Shown here: positions 7,247 to 15,913 of the stretch, piece after piece
How positions within the stretch are numbered: the first letter of the stretch is position 1
Layout of the letters: every line of letters starts with the position of its first letter
Assembly (NCBI GenBank): GCA_945875845.1
Contig: CAMCMB010000067.1
Location: forward strand, 1 to 41,534
Reading direction: 5' to 3'
From: Pirellula staleyi DSM 6068
Lineage (GTDB): Bacteria; Planctomycetota; Planctomycetia; Pirellulales; Pirellulaceae
Length of the DNA: 41,534 bases
Program-made: the position numbers and the translations under genes
Notes under the pieces: model-generated
What the model saw: only the letters and a program-made list of their open reading frames with translations
The model's database searches: none
Told to the model about the DNA's origin: nothing

Positions 7247-8344
7247 TCAGTTTTCGCTACCTTCGGGCTCAGCAAACTCCAGTGCGCTTTGTTCCCTTAA
7301 GGTCTTCCGGCCACGATCACTTAGCCTCGCTGCACCTATTCCGCCGTCTACTGGAACAATCTCAATTTGCTGCATTGAAGCAAGTGTTTGAAGCTTCTCG
7401 CGGGCAAATGTGGGTTTAATTTGCTGTCCGAAATAAGGCTCTTGGGTGATTTGCTGGAAATCGACATAGCCGTGGACGTCTTTTTGATACAACTCAACAC
7501 GGCGAAGTAGGAGTATGAACCATAGCTGATCAGCCAAGTCAAAACCCGCTCGAGTTAGTCGGAAAACCTCCCGCTTATGTCCGAGATCTTCTACAAATCC
7601 AAATCTTTCTACCTGTTCAAGACCGGCTTCCCATCTTGCCTCCGAACGATCATCTCCCATGATGTTCAGTTCAACGTTGCCCGCATGCAGTTCATGTCCA
7701 GCCATCATGCGACCGAGTGTGACGGTTGTTCGGTCCGCCATAATCGCCGCAGCTAGAATCGTATTTGCCTCAGATAGAAGGGTGACGTTTTCCTGCTCCG
7801 ACGAAATATTTGAAATCGTAGAAAACTCTTCGCTATCGAAGACTCGATTCATTGCCAGATCCAGTTGGTGACGAAAAAGCGAGCCAAATTCGGGGACTTC
7901 GGTGTACTGCGTGTATAGCCCCTCGGTTTTGATAGAGTCCTTAAAGCTTCGAACTGCTTGTACTTGCTCTAAATCAGATGAACTCGGAATAGCCCGATCA
8001 CAGAAAAAGACAAGAATCCTATCAGCTCCCTTTAATTGAGCGAACTCTCGAATCTCCTGGACAGTCCCAGAAAGGTCAGAGTTTGTTGGTGTGCCCAGTC
8101 TTGACCATAGAATCGCGACAAGTAAATCGCATCGGTTGAGTAGCTGTCCATTAATTAGGTCCTGCGGATGCCCACCTTGTACCGCATGGGAGTGAGTCTC
8201 GACACGCACGGGCTCAATGAGCACGGATCGGGAAATAGAATGAGCTGCATTCCAATTATGAATAACTCGACATGCCTCGTCGCGTTCTAGGTGCACGTCA
8301 CCCGGGCTAGCAACAAAGACGCGGATAAAAGTTCCGTTTTGCAT
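7247..8344 (-). CDS. DUF4062 (TIR-like) domain protein
   Basis: A 365-residue protein. The N-terminal ~90 residues have the hallmarks of DUF4062, a TIR/SEFIR-like Rossmann family: VFVASPGDVHLERDEA (9-24), a conserved PQDLINGQLL helix, and LLVAILWSRLGTPT (~74-88). DUF4062 domains are found mostly in multidomain STAND/NLR-like proteins, where they are presumed signalling or NADase-type effectors. Here the rest (TLGRMMAGHELHAGNVELNIMG, then RWEAGLEQVERFGFVEDL) looks like a winged-helix and helical domain, with no NB-ARC ATPase. The start codon directly abuts the stop of the GIY-YIG gene (zero gap), so it is the last gene of the methylase-helicase-GIY-YIG operon. I infer an effector or accessory role in that system. 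Confidence 0.75.
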   Translation of the reverse strand: MQNGTFIRVFVASPGDVHLERDEACRVIHNWNAAHSISRSVLIEPVRVETHSHAVQGGHPQDLINGQLLNRCDLLVAILWSRLGTPTNSDLSGTVQEIREFAQLKGADRILVFFCDRAIPSSSDLEQVQAVRSFKDSIKTEGLYTQYTEVPEFGSLFRHQLDLAMNRVFDSEEFSTISNISSEQENVTLLSEANTILAAAIMADRTTVTLGRMMAGHELHAGNVELNIMGDDRSEARWEAGLEQVERFGFVEDLGHKREVFRLTRAGFDLADQLWFILLLRRVELYQKDVHGYVDFQQITQEPYFGQQIKPTFAREKLQTLASMQQIEIVPVDGGIGAARLSDRGRKTLREQSALEFAEPEGSEN

Positions 8345-9601
8345 CTATTTACCTCGTCGCTTCATACTCGCGGTTTCCACATCAAACACATAGTCGCTGA
8401 TCGAGCCATCCTTGATCCTCTCGACAACTTCTTCGACCACCGGCAGTGGAACCAAGAACCATTCTCTTGGCTGAACTTTGCCGCCGAATCGATCGGCCAA
8501 CGCTAGGTCGATTCGAGCACGAGCGAGGAATTTGTGGAGAAGCGATTCGAATGCCTTGCAGTTAATGTTAGCAAGGCGATAAACGGCAACTAACTCCACA
8601 GCGGCAAATAGGTACGTCGTCTCTTTCTTAGCGTTGGAAACTCGCTTTTCCGGATCTCCGGTGGTCAGTCCAATCTTGTGAAGGATCTCTCGGTTCTTTT
8701 GTACGAACGGATTGTCCGATAGGCTTCGCGCCACGTAGATGGCACCCGATGCACAATCTCCGTCTTCGACCTCACTTGAAAAGAGGGGACCAATGTCACT
8801 GAAGTCTTCCTCAATTTCTAACTGAGGCGGGACAATTCGACGGCTGTTTTCGTCTTTGTTCAGCGCTCTTCGCAACGAACGTAGCAGCAGATCCGATTCC
8901 GTACCGTTATCGAAGATAACTCGTAAGCGTCGATCGCGTTCTCCGTGCTCTGGAGTGAACCACTCACCTGTTTCCGCAACCAGTGCCTTCTGGCCATCGA
9001 CGATGAACCAATCACCCTTGCGTATTTGAGATCGACTGCTGGTCTTGAATAACTCAGTACTCTGGCGGCCTGTTTCAAGATCTGCTTGCACGGCTTCAAA
9101 GTCCAAGCGAAATTCATCGAAGTGTTCGCATGGTTTACGCTGAGCCACTTCTTCAGGAACATTTCGCTCGGCGTTCCGTTCCGATGCAGAGCGAACATGC
9201 TTCATCGTGGTGATATCGTTATTCGATGGACCGACGCCAAGGGCCTCTAACAGTTCATCGTCACTGTTGAGCTCGTACTCTTCTGAGGGTTCACATACTC
9301 GATCTGCCAATATTCCGTCGGTGTCGATCGGTCGAAGGAGATCTAAGCACTCAGAACTAGCACGGATTCGGTCCAACCGAACCGCGTATACCCGCTCAAA
9401 GATGTCGCGGCCTTCGCCATGTTGGGGCAGACTATCGTGTTCACGATAGTATCGCTGAATGTCCTCGAAGCCGGCAATTATTCGCTCTTGCTTGGCCGTG
9501 TAGGTCTGATCTTCTTTTACTTCAGTTTCAACACCCAGCTCGGCTAACAACGCGTCATCGTCATCGGTGAACGATTCTACTTTGGTTTTCTTTTTAGCCA
9601 C
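8345..9601 (-). CDS. GIY-YIG nuclease family protein of R-M-like operon
   Basis: A 418-residue protein. The GTG 9601 start has AGGAG ~8 nt upstream and overlaps the helicase stop by 8 nt. The C-terminal domain (~283-400) is of T5orf172/MUG113 GIY-YIG type: GAIYVARSLSD strand, KIGLTTGDPEKRVSNAK, and an F-x-L-L-H-K-F helix ending in EWF. The N-terminal half is acidic and Glu-rich (DDDDALLAELGVETEVKED), with a repeat-like ELNSDDELLEALGVG at ~110, probably a protein-interaction region. The middle section (~195-250) has a small beta-rich stretch (KGDWFIVDGQKALVAETGEWF). Since the partner methyltransferase appears to lack its own nuclease, this protein is the best candidate for the cutting subunit. 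Confidence 0.75.
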   Translation of the reverse strand: MAKKKTKVESFTDDDDALLAELGVETEVKEDQTYTAKQERIIAGFEDIQRYYREHDSLPQHGEGRDIFERVYAVRLDRIRASSECLDLLRPIDTDGILADRVCEPSEEYELNSDDELLEALGVGPSNNDITTMKHVRSASERNAERNVPEEVAQRKPCEHFDEFRLDFEAVQADLETGRQSTELFKTSSRSQIRKGDWFIVDGQKALVAETGEWFTPEHGERDRRLRVIFDNGTESDLLLRSLRRALNKDENSRRIVPPQLEIEEDFSDIGPLFSSEVEDGDCASGAIYVARSLSDNPFVQKNREILHKIGLTTGDPEKRVSNAKKETTYLFAAVELVAVYRLANINCKAFESLLHKFLARARIDLALADRFGGKVQPREWFLVPLPVVEEVVERIKDGSISDYVFDVETASMKRRGK

Positions 9602-11678
9602 TTGATTTCTCCTGCTTCATTCTCGCCAAGAATGCAATTCCTTCAGCCATTCTTCGTTCCCAGGCATCTTGGCTAGTGATCGACGGCAATCGGCCGCGTT
9701 CGATCTTGAACTTCAACGCACGCTTAGCCAGATCACGCGCCTCCTCGGGAGTCAACTGGATTCGACGCCCCGCGATCGCCGACTGTACCTGCCGCAAACG
9801 TTCTTCATTCATCGTCTTGGCGAGAATGTTGTATGCCTCACCAAAAGGATTGATCGAATCGATCAAGTCGACATTCAGATCTCGTACGTCCGTGACATAT
9901 CGGCGGATTCCATCGATCAATGCTGTGTTCGACGTTGCGCCACCGCCGCCTGATTTCACGCCGCCCATTTGAACCAGATTTAATGCCGCGATCGCCCGTT
10001 GACGGATTGCTTCCTGGTCTTGATCCGACAAGTCCGGATACTTGTCTCGGATGATCTTGCCCATTCGCTGCTGCGTCGTTTCTTGCGGCGGGAGCTCATC
10101 ATTGAACAAGCCGTCTTGGACAGTCCGCGTGTCCTGAACGAACGACGCTACAACCTCATTTAAGTCTTCTCGGCAAATCCGAGTTGCTTCATCGCTCTCT
10201 GGCTCCGCGAGCCCATTGATCTCGATCTGAACGCCACCCGTCGCCCCATCCACGCCCACGTTGCAGCCGTCCGGCTTGTATCCATCAGGTCCATAGTCCA
10301 AGCCAGGTTGCGGACCGCTAGCGGGCGTCTTGGGACGAAACTCAAAACGTGGAGCTAACACTTGTTCCATTAACAAGCTGGCAGCGATCGCCTTCAGAGT
10401 ATCGTTCACTGCTTCCGTAACCGCTTGCTCGCCGGCATCGGGTTCAGCAATCAAGTTCGTGAAGCGGGCACGAACTTTGCCCGGAGCATCTCGAGTTGCG
10501 CGGCCGATGATCTGAACGATTTCGGTCAAGCTGCTTCGATAACCAATCGTCAACGCATGCTCGCACCAAATCCAGTCGAAACCTTCCTTAGCCATTCCCA
10601 ACGCAATGATGATGTCGACGTGATCACGGTTCTCACGCCCTACTGGATCGCGAAGGGCTGCAGCCACCTTGTCTCGCTTGATTGGCTCATCGTCCACAAG
10701 ATCTGCAATTTTCAGCACGCGCCCGGTCGACGTCTTAACCAACTGAAACCCAGTGGCATCATCGGTACCAAGCCACTCACCGAGCGTTTCCAGAATGTGC
10801 TCGACTTCCTTGTGCTTGTCTTGAGTGCTTTCGCGACTGTTCACATTCGGAATGTGGATAATCGTCTTTTCGTTCTCGTTGAGCACTTTAGGCAAATCGT
10901 CGAGGTAGCTGCCCGAGTAAAAGTAGTAGCCAATGTCCAGCTTCTTGAGATGCTGGTAACCGCTTAGTTGTTCGTAATAGGTGTACGTGACCGTGACGAA
11001 TCGCCTTTCATCCTCAGGCAGCAATACCGCGGCCGCATCACCGCGAAAGTAGCTGCCGGTCATGGCAATCAAATGCGTCTTGTCGCGTTCGATCAGTTGA
11101 CGCACATACTCACCAAGCCGATTGTCCTCGCTAACTGAAACGTGATGGAATTCATCAACTGCAATCAGTCGGTCATCGAACGCCTCGACGCCAAATTTCT
11201 CAAAGGCAAATCGAAACGTCGCGTGGGTACAAACCAGCAGGCGATCCTCCGAAGCCAGGAATCTTCCAAGCGCATCGACCTTTCCACCGTCGGTGCCAGG
11301 CGCGTTACAAAGATTCCATTGTGGCGCGACGGTCCAGTCCGAGAAGAATCCGTCTTTGGCCAGCAGAGTATTGCCAAAGCTTGCACCGATCGACTTTTCG
11401 GGAACGACAACGATCGCTTGCTTCAAGTTCTGGCGGTGAAGTTTGTCGAGAGCTACGAACATTAGCGCTCGGCTCTTGCCGGATGCCGGTGGCGATTTCA
11501 AGAGCAAGTACTGCTCGCCACGAAATTGCCAAACGCGGCTTTGCATCGCGCGCATGCCCATCGCGTTGGATGTGATCGACTTGCCATTTCCGGCGTAGCT
11601 GACGCTGACTCCTGGCATTGTTTTGGGCTTGGGGTCATTCATTAGCTGCACATCCTCATTGACTGTCTCGTTTTGCAT
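9594..11678 (-). CDS. DEAD/DEAH-type SF2 helicase of R-M-like operon
   Basis: A 694-residue superfamily 2 helicase starting at ATG 11678. Motif I/Walker A is PPASGKSRA (~60-68), motif II is VDEFHH (~173-178, a DEAH variant), motif III is AMTGSYF, and motif VI is IGRATRDAPGKVR (~388). Motif V-like IIALGMAKEGFDW precedes it. This is the arrangement of type I/III restriction translocases and related defence helicases. The C-terminal third (after ~560) is helical and not recognised. A 10-bp hairpin separates it from the methyltransferase gene upstream, and it overlaps the GIY-YIG gene downstream. It probably translocates or remodels DNA to bring the nuclease to unmodified sites. Confidence 0.88.
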   Translation of the reverse strand: MQNETVNEDVQLMNDPKPKTMPGVSVSYAGNGKSITSNAMGMRAMQSRVWQFRGEQYLLLKSPPASGKSRALMFVALDKLHRQNLKQAIVVVPEKSIGASFGNTLLAKDGFFSDWTVAPQWNLCNAPGTDGGKVDALGRFLASEDRLLVCTHATFRFAFEKFGVEAFDDRLIAVDEFHHVSVSEDNRLGEYVRQLIERDKTHLIAMTGSYFRGDAAAVLLPEDERRFVTVTYTYYEQLSGYQHLKKLDIGYYFYSGSYLDDLPKVLNENEKTIIHIPNVNSRESTQDKHKEVEHILETLGEWLGTDDATGFQLVKTSTGRVLKIADLVDDEPIKRDKVAAALRDPVGRENRDHVDIIIALGMAKEGFDWIWCEHALTIGYRSSLTEIVQIIGRATRDAPGKVRARFTNLIAEPDAGEQAVTEAVNDTLKAIAASLLMEQVLAPRFEFRPKTPASGPQPGLDYGPDGYKPDGCNVGVDGATGGVQIEINGLAEPESDEATRICREDLNEVVASFVQDTRTVQDGLFNDELPPQETTQQRMGKIIRDKYPDLSDQDQEAIRQRAIAALNLVQMGGVKSGGGGATSNTALIDGIRRYVTDVRDLNVDLIDSINPFGEAYNILAKTMNEERLRQVQSAIAGRRIQLTPEEARDLAKRALKFKIERGRLPSITSQDAWERRMAEGIAFLARMKQEKSSG

Positions 11679-11685
11679 AACATTG

Positions 11686-11710
11686 AACTGTCAAGGATTT
11701 CTTGACAGTT
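11686..11710 (-). promoter_or_regulatory. Intercistronic hairpin between methyltransferase and helicase genes
   Basis: A perfect 10-bp inverted repeat (AACTGTCAAG / CTTGACAGTT) around a 5-nt loop fills most of the 55-nt gap between the methyltransferase stop and the helicase ATG. There is no T-run, so it may be an mRNA processing/stabilising stem or an operator. It could set the ratio of methylase to helicase/nuclease, a plausible safeguard in a restriction system. Confidence 0.4.
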
Positions 11711-11733
11711 ACCCCATTTTGATACTCGAGGGA

Positions 11734-14532
11734 TCATTTGTTGCCCTTCTCTTTTCGCGTCATTTCGGTGTAGAGCAGGAAGAGCGTTTCGAGCCGTTCA
11801 GTATCGTTCTTGAAGCGGCGACCGATGTAGATGCGCTCGAGCGTTTCATCATTGCGATCGTGAGCGGCTCGCAGATCCTCTGGCATTGTTTCGGGATCGT
11901 AAAGTTCAGCAATCGTCGCAGGCCAATGTGCCTCGCGAGCTAAGAGAATGTTCTCTGCGCATCTCGTCAGTTCTGCTTTGTTCTCGTCCGTAAGTGGCGG
12001 AACAGGGAATGTGTTCCATCCAAGAGTGTTGGAGTAACGGTAGTCTGTCTTTAGTTTTCCGCAAACAGTTGCGATCCATACGAGGTGCAGTTTTGATGCG
12101 ATTAACGCCATGTTCCAAAGCGGCGCATCATACAAAGCAAATGCAAGGTTGCTAACTACAACCGTTGGGTCAAAGACATCAACCGGCAAGACACTTCGAT
12201 TTACGGATGAAACTGCAGCTACTGCAATCGTACGTTCTCGACTTTTGCCAGCTAAGTAAACAAACCGATGTGGCCGATTGGCGAACTCTGAAGTTGAGGC
12301 AAGACCGCTCGCTGCCCGCATTTCACTTACGGCTTTAAGTCGATCGACAACTTGTGGCACAGATTCAGCTTCACACAAATCTGAATCCTCAAGCCAGAGG
12401 CAGTATCGTTGTCCACCGCGAATAAGTTCACTTGATCCAACGTATCGACGGCACCAAGAAACAGCGATAGGCGCGGCTTCCCTTAGTTCGACAGTTTCTT
12501 CCATCGACAATATGAGATTGCCACCGTCGCGGGGCATGCTTCCCGTAATCATCTTGGGCAATTTCGATAAGGGCCTTGGTTCAGTTACTACATAAACCGT
12601 AGGTCCAGCAACTAAATAAGGATTGAGATGTTCGCGTTGAATCGACGATGCGTGATCGAATAGTGTTGCACTTGTTGCATTATCGCTACTTGAAACACCA
12701 ACAATAACAACGGTCACCCCTGCATTATGCTTCGCCAAGTTCGACCATAAAAACGGCTTGTGAGCAAACTTGATGCGGCAATCTCGTCGTAGTACAATTG
12801 GCCAGAGTAATGCAACCTGCAATCCTTCGCACATTGAGCTTGTGCAAACAAATGCGAACGAACACCGATCATGTTCGTTGTATTCTGCGGCCTTTAGAAA
12901 CCAGCCTGCAACATAGTCAAGAGACTTCCATTTCTTAATCCGTGAACTAGCCAATAGTCGGATGTCATCTTTCTGATCGTCTTGCTGTCGCCTACTTCCA
13001 TAATACGGCGGATTGCCACAAATATACGTTTCCCCACCTTCATTCTCAAAATCGATCTCAATCTGATCAAGCGGTGTCTGAAACAAATCATCTTCAACCA
13101 GTTTCACGCCTGTTCCGGTGGGCGGACAAACTTTGAGCCAATCCAGCCGCAACGCGTTACCATGCGTTATCCAATTCTCTTTGTTCAATGGCAGGAACTC
13201 GGCAAGCGCCAACCGTTGACCACGATAGAGTTCGTCGCATTGGTATTCCGCGATGATTAGCGCTAATCGAGCGACCTCGACGGCGAAGTGCCGTAACTCG
13301 ATTCCGCGAAAGTTCGTCAGTGGAATCTCCGAGGCGCGCTCTGGCTCTCCTCGGAGAATGTTGATCTCAGCTTCGATCTTTCGCATCTCCTTGTAAGCGA
13401 TGACCAAGAAGTTACCGCTCCCGCACGCAGGGTCGAAGACTCGAATCCGAGCAAGCCGCTTTCTAAGGTTCAATAGCTTGCGATGGTTTTTGTCCGCTTC
13501 TTTCAACTGAGCATGCAAGTCATCCAAGAATAATGGATTGAGGACTTTCAGGATGTTGGGAACACTTGTGTAGTGCATACCCAAAGCACCGCGTTCCTCG
13601 TCGTCAGCGACGGCTTGGATCATTGAGCCAAAGATATCCGGATTGATTTGCGTCCAGTCCAATGTGCCGATGTGCAACAGGTACGATCTAGCGATCTGCG
13701 TGAACTTAGGAACGGTACTTCTCGCATCCTTCGATCCGTTACTTCCGAAGAGACCACCGTTGACGTATGGGAATTGCCCTGCCCAAGAACGCAACTTGGC
13801 CGCGTCGCGTTCCTTCATCGGCACATCCATCGCGCGGAAGATTTCGGACAAAACGAAGTCCGTGTTCTCTCCACTAGGATCGCTCATCTGCCGCACCGTC
13901 TCTGTGAACAGTGCGCTACCGTTGAAGATTCCCGTATCTTCCGCAAAGAAGCAAAATATCAATCGTGCAAAGAAGTGGTTAAGCTCCTCACGCCGCTGGT
14001 CCCCGTCCCAGTCGGGATTATTACGAAGCAGTTCGACATATAAACGATTTAGTCGACCGGTGGCCTTGATATCGAACGCATTTTCACGGATCTGCCGAAC
14101 CGTCGAGATGCCTGCCAACTCAAGAAAATAACCGAAGTGATCGGCTAGCTCTTTGTACTCACAGACCAGAGGTGGATCATCGGAATTCAGGCACTCTGCA
14201 TGAACCGTATGACCATCGGTTGCCAGCACAAACTTCGCTTTGTGTTTGCCGGTGGCGGGACTGTCTGTAAGCCGCTTGAGGAGATCAGCAACAGCATCCG
14301 GTCCACCACCAGAACACGTGGCCATGTGAATGTTGTTTCGCTGCAGCACGGATTGAACACCGGCGCCAGTCACATCCGTTTTGTTTGTCGAGTTCTTGCC
14401 TATGTTGCGCAACCGCTGAAGCGTAGCCGTCTTGTTACCAAACGCTTCCAGAAAGGCGTAGGGGAACTCAGCGGCATTGAAGGCCTCTTCGACCAGCTTA
14501 CTGACTGCTTCTTCGATCTCGACCGCGTTCAA
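11734..14532 (-). CDS. MmeI-like class I DNA methyltransferase (N6-adenine)
   Basis: A 932-residue protein. The TTG 14532 start is forced by an upstream in-frame TGA and gives the family-typical MNAVEIEEAV opening; GGAG lies ~10 nt upstream. Motif I is FDPACGSGNFLV (~364-375) and motif IV is GNPPYYG (~505-511), typical of gamma-class N6-adenine methyltransferases. The order (N-terminal domain, helical spacer with LIFCFFAEDTGIF, methylase, target-recognition and C-terminal parts) and the length are like MmeI-type IIL enzymes (~920 residues). I do not see a convincing D...ExK nuclease centre in the N-terminus, where intact IIL enzymes carry one, so cutting is likely delegated to the operon's GIY-YIG and helicase partners. 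First gene of a four-gene minus-strand operon. Confidence 0.85.
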   Translation of the reverse strand: MNAVEIEEAVSKLVEEAFNAAEFPYAFLEAFGNKTATLQRLRNIGKNSTNKTDVTGAGVQSVLQRNNIHMATCSGGGPDAVADLLKRLTDSPATGKHKAKFVLATDGHTVHAECLNSDDPPLVCEYKELADHFGYFLELAGISTVRQIRENAFDIKATGRLNRLYVELLRNNPDWDGDQRREELNHFFARLIFCFFAEDTGIFNGSALFTETVRQMSDPSGENTDFVLSEIFRAMDVPMKERDAAKLRSWAGQFPYVNGGLFGSNGSKDARSTVPKFTQIARSYLLHIGTLDWTQINPDIFGSMIQAVADDEERGALGMHYTSVPNILKVLNPLFLDDLHAQLKEADKNHRKLLNLRKRLARIRVFDPACGSGNFLVIAYKEMRKIEAEINILRGEPERASEIPLTNFRGIELRHFAVEVARLALIIAEYQCDELYRGQRLALAEFLPLNKENWITHGNALRLDWLKVCPPTGTGVKLVEDDLFQTPLDQIEIDFENEGGETYICGNPPYYGSRRQQDDQKDDIRLLASSRIKKWKSLDYVAGWFLKAAEYNEHDRCSFAFVCTSSMCEGLQVALLWPIVLRRDCRIKFAHKPFLWSNLAKHNAGVTVVIVGVSSSDNATSATLFDHASSIQREHLNPYLVAGPTVYVVTEPRPLSKLPKMITGSMPRDGGNLILSMEETVELREAAPIAVSWCRRYVGSSELIRGGQRYCLWLEDSDLCEAESVPQVVDRLKAVSEMRAASGLASTSEFANRPHRFVYLAGKSRERTIAVAAVSSVNRSVLPVDVFDPTVVVSNLAFALYDAPLWNMALIASKLHLVWIATVCGKLKTDYRYSNTLGWNTFPVPPLTDENKAELTRCAENILLAREAHWPATIAELYDPETMPEDLRAAHDRNDETLERIYIGRRFKNDTERLETLFLLYTEMTRKEKGNK

Positions 14533-14651
14533 CCGTTCGCTCCATCAACTGGGTGATTGTGAGAAATGTCCTCCTAGCATGCGCACATGTTGCCTGCAAG
14601 CTGCTACAATCCTACAATGCTAGCTTCATCAGAACAAGACAGGGATTGTAG
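14533..14651 (+). promoter_or_regulatory. Divergent control region with promoter and operator of the HTH gene
   Basis: TTGCCT (14590-14595) and TACAAT (14613-14618) with a 17-nt spacer form a good plus-strand promoter. A perfect inverted repeat, CTACAATCC (14604-14612) and GGATTGTAG (14643-14651), brackets the start region; a further CTACAAT overlaps the -10 at 14612-14618. The right half abuts the ATG at 14652 and covers the RBS (AGGGA). This is a likely autorepression site for the HTH protein. On the minus strand a strong AGGAGGAC (14567-14574) has no start codon at a useful distance, so a leader function for the methyltransferase mRNA is possible. Confidence 0.55.
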
Positions 14652-14987
14652 ATGGACAAGTTTGGCGACCGAATTCGTGAACTACGCAAAGCCAAAGGTT
14701 ATTCCCTCCGCCAACTCGCGCCGTTGGTCGGCGTCGGGTTTTCGTATCTAAGCAAAGTCGAACGTGGTCGCCTGGATTTTGATGGAACAGCCTCTGAATC
14801 ATTGGTTCATCGACTGGCGGACGTACTTGAAACAGATGAGGAAGAGTTGTTGCTACTTGCTCATCACATTCCACGATCCATTGCCGACAAAATATTTGAG
14901 AATCCCGAGGTTTTCCGCCAGTTGGCTAGGTGCACCGATCGCCAGCTAAAAGCCATCGCTGCGCGTGCGAAGGAACTAGCGACATGA
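14652..14987 (+). CDS. XRE-family HTH transcriptional regulator
   Basis: A 111-residue protein. The N-terminal XRE/Cro-type helix-turn-helix spans ~5-60 (FGDRIRELRKAKGYSLRQLA, then VGFSYLSKVERG, then HRLADVLETDEEELLLLA). A short C-terminal helix (IPRSIADKIFENPEVFRQLA) is of the kind seen in regulators of restriction and toxin loci. It is the first gene of the ABC-three-component operon, its stop overlapping the next start (ATGA). It probably represses its own operon by binding the CTACAATCC inverted repeats that overlap the -10 and the ribosome-binding site. It may also act on the divergent methyltransferase operon. Confidence 0.88.
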   Translation: MDKFGDRIRELRKAKGYSLRQLAPLVGVGFSYLSKVERGRLDFDGTASESLVHRLADVLETDEEELLLLAHHIPRSIADKIFENPEVFRQLARCTDRQLKAIAARAKELAT

Positions 14988-15913
14988 GCACAACAGTAAT
15001 GCCACTCGAAGGTCTTGCTTGGCAACGTTGGGCAAATGAGTTGCTGGTCGAGCACTATGGTCCGACAACTTATATCAAGATCCCTGACACGCAAGGCGAC
15101 GGCGGTATCGAGGGGTTCACCTGTCCATGCGGAATTGCATACCAAGCTTATGGTGCAGAGAAGGAGAAGACCGGCAAGGCGTTGTACGAAGCTCAGCGAG
15201 ATAAAATGACTCGCGACATCAATAAGTTTGTTAATAACGCCCCTTTGCTCAAGAAGTTGTTTGGTGAGGTCAGAATACACAAATGGATTCTACTTGTACC
15301 TAGGGTGGGCCTAAAGGACTTGAAGTCGCATGCACATGACATGACCCGAAAAGTTAAAGATGCTAAGCTCCCATACGTCGCTGAAGACTTCTTCGTCAGT
15401 TATTGCGATGAAGATTCATTCTCCAAAGAGCGAGATAAGATCCTCGCTTACAAGAAAGACTGTATCGCTATTCAAGCGCCGGAGCCGAGTAGGGCTGTTG
15501 TCGATTCCTGGCAGAACGAAAACGATACGCTGATGACGACTCTGGAAGAAAAACTACAAAGACTAGAACCAAACATATCAGTTCAGCGCGTTGCGGGCCA
15601 CCAAAAGCAAATGTTGTCATGGTATCTGCAAGGCAACGAACTAATGGCGAAGCTCAAAGAGCTTTCACCAACTGCGTATGAAAAGGTCTTCCGATCAAAA
15701 AGCGAATACGAGCAGATTCTCTTGGTGCATGAACTGACTGCTCCAAACGCCAGTCAACAACTAAAGGATGTCCTTACAGGATTCAATAAGTCCTTACTTG
15801 AAGCAGTCGGGTCATTGTCAAGCTCAAACGCAATGACAATCGCTTGTGGCGCAATTTCCGACTGGATGATGCGCTGCCCATTAGACTTTCGCGAAGGGCC
15901 GTCAAATGTCTGA
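14984..15913 (+). CDS. Putative PD-(D/E)XK effector of ABC-three-component (Lamassu-like) system
   Basis: A 309-residue protein starting at ATG 14984 within the ATGA overlap. The N-terminal ~60 residues look like a restriction-endonuclease core: a helix with E19 (WANELL), D39-G-G-I-E43-G, then a strand with Y53-Q54-A55-Y56. That is a variant PD-(D/E)XK/Cap4-type layout in which the usual final K of QxK appears replaced by Y56; a nearby lysine (K60 or K62) could substitute. LYEAQRDKMTRDINKF follows, then a beta-strand WILLVPRV. The C-terminal ~150 residues are helical. In Lamassu and ABC-3C systems the nuclease gene precedes a middle component and an SMC-like ATPase, exactly the order here. 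Nuclease activity is inferred from motif pattern and context. Confidence 0.6.
   Translation: MSTTVMPLEGLAWQRWANELLVEHYGPTTYIKIPDTQGDGGIEGFTCPCGIAYQAYGAEKEKTGKALYEAQRDKMTRDINKFVNNAPLLKKLFGEVRIHKWILLVPRVGLKDLKSHAHDMTRKVKDAKLPYVAEDFFVSYCDEDSFSKERDKILAYKKDCIAIQAPEPSRAVVDSWQNENDTLMTTLEEKLQRLEPNISVQRVAGHQKQMLSWYLQGNELMAKLKELSPTAYEKVFRSKSEYEQILLVHELTAPNASQQLKDVLTGFNKSLLEAVGSLSSSNAMTIACGAISDWMMRCPLDFREGPSNV

Noticed and set aside
10425-10967. 180-codon plus-strand ORF inside the helicase gene
   Set aside because: Antisense to clear helicase motifs; no RBS or recognisable domain.
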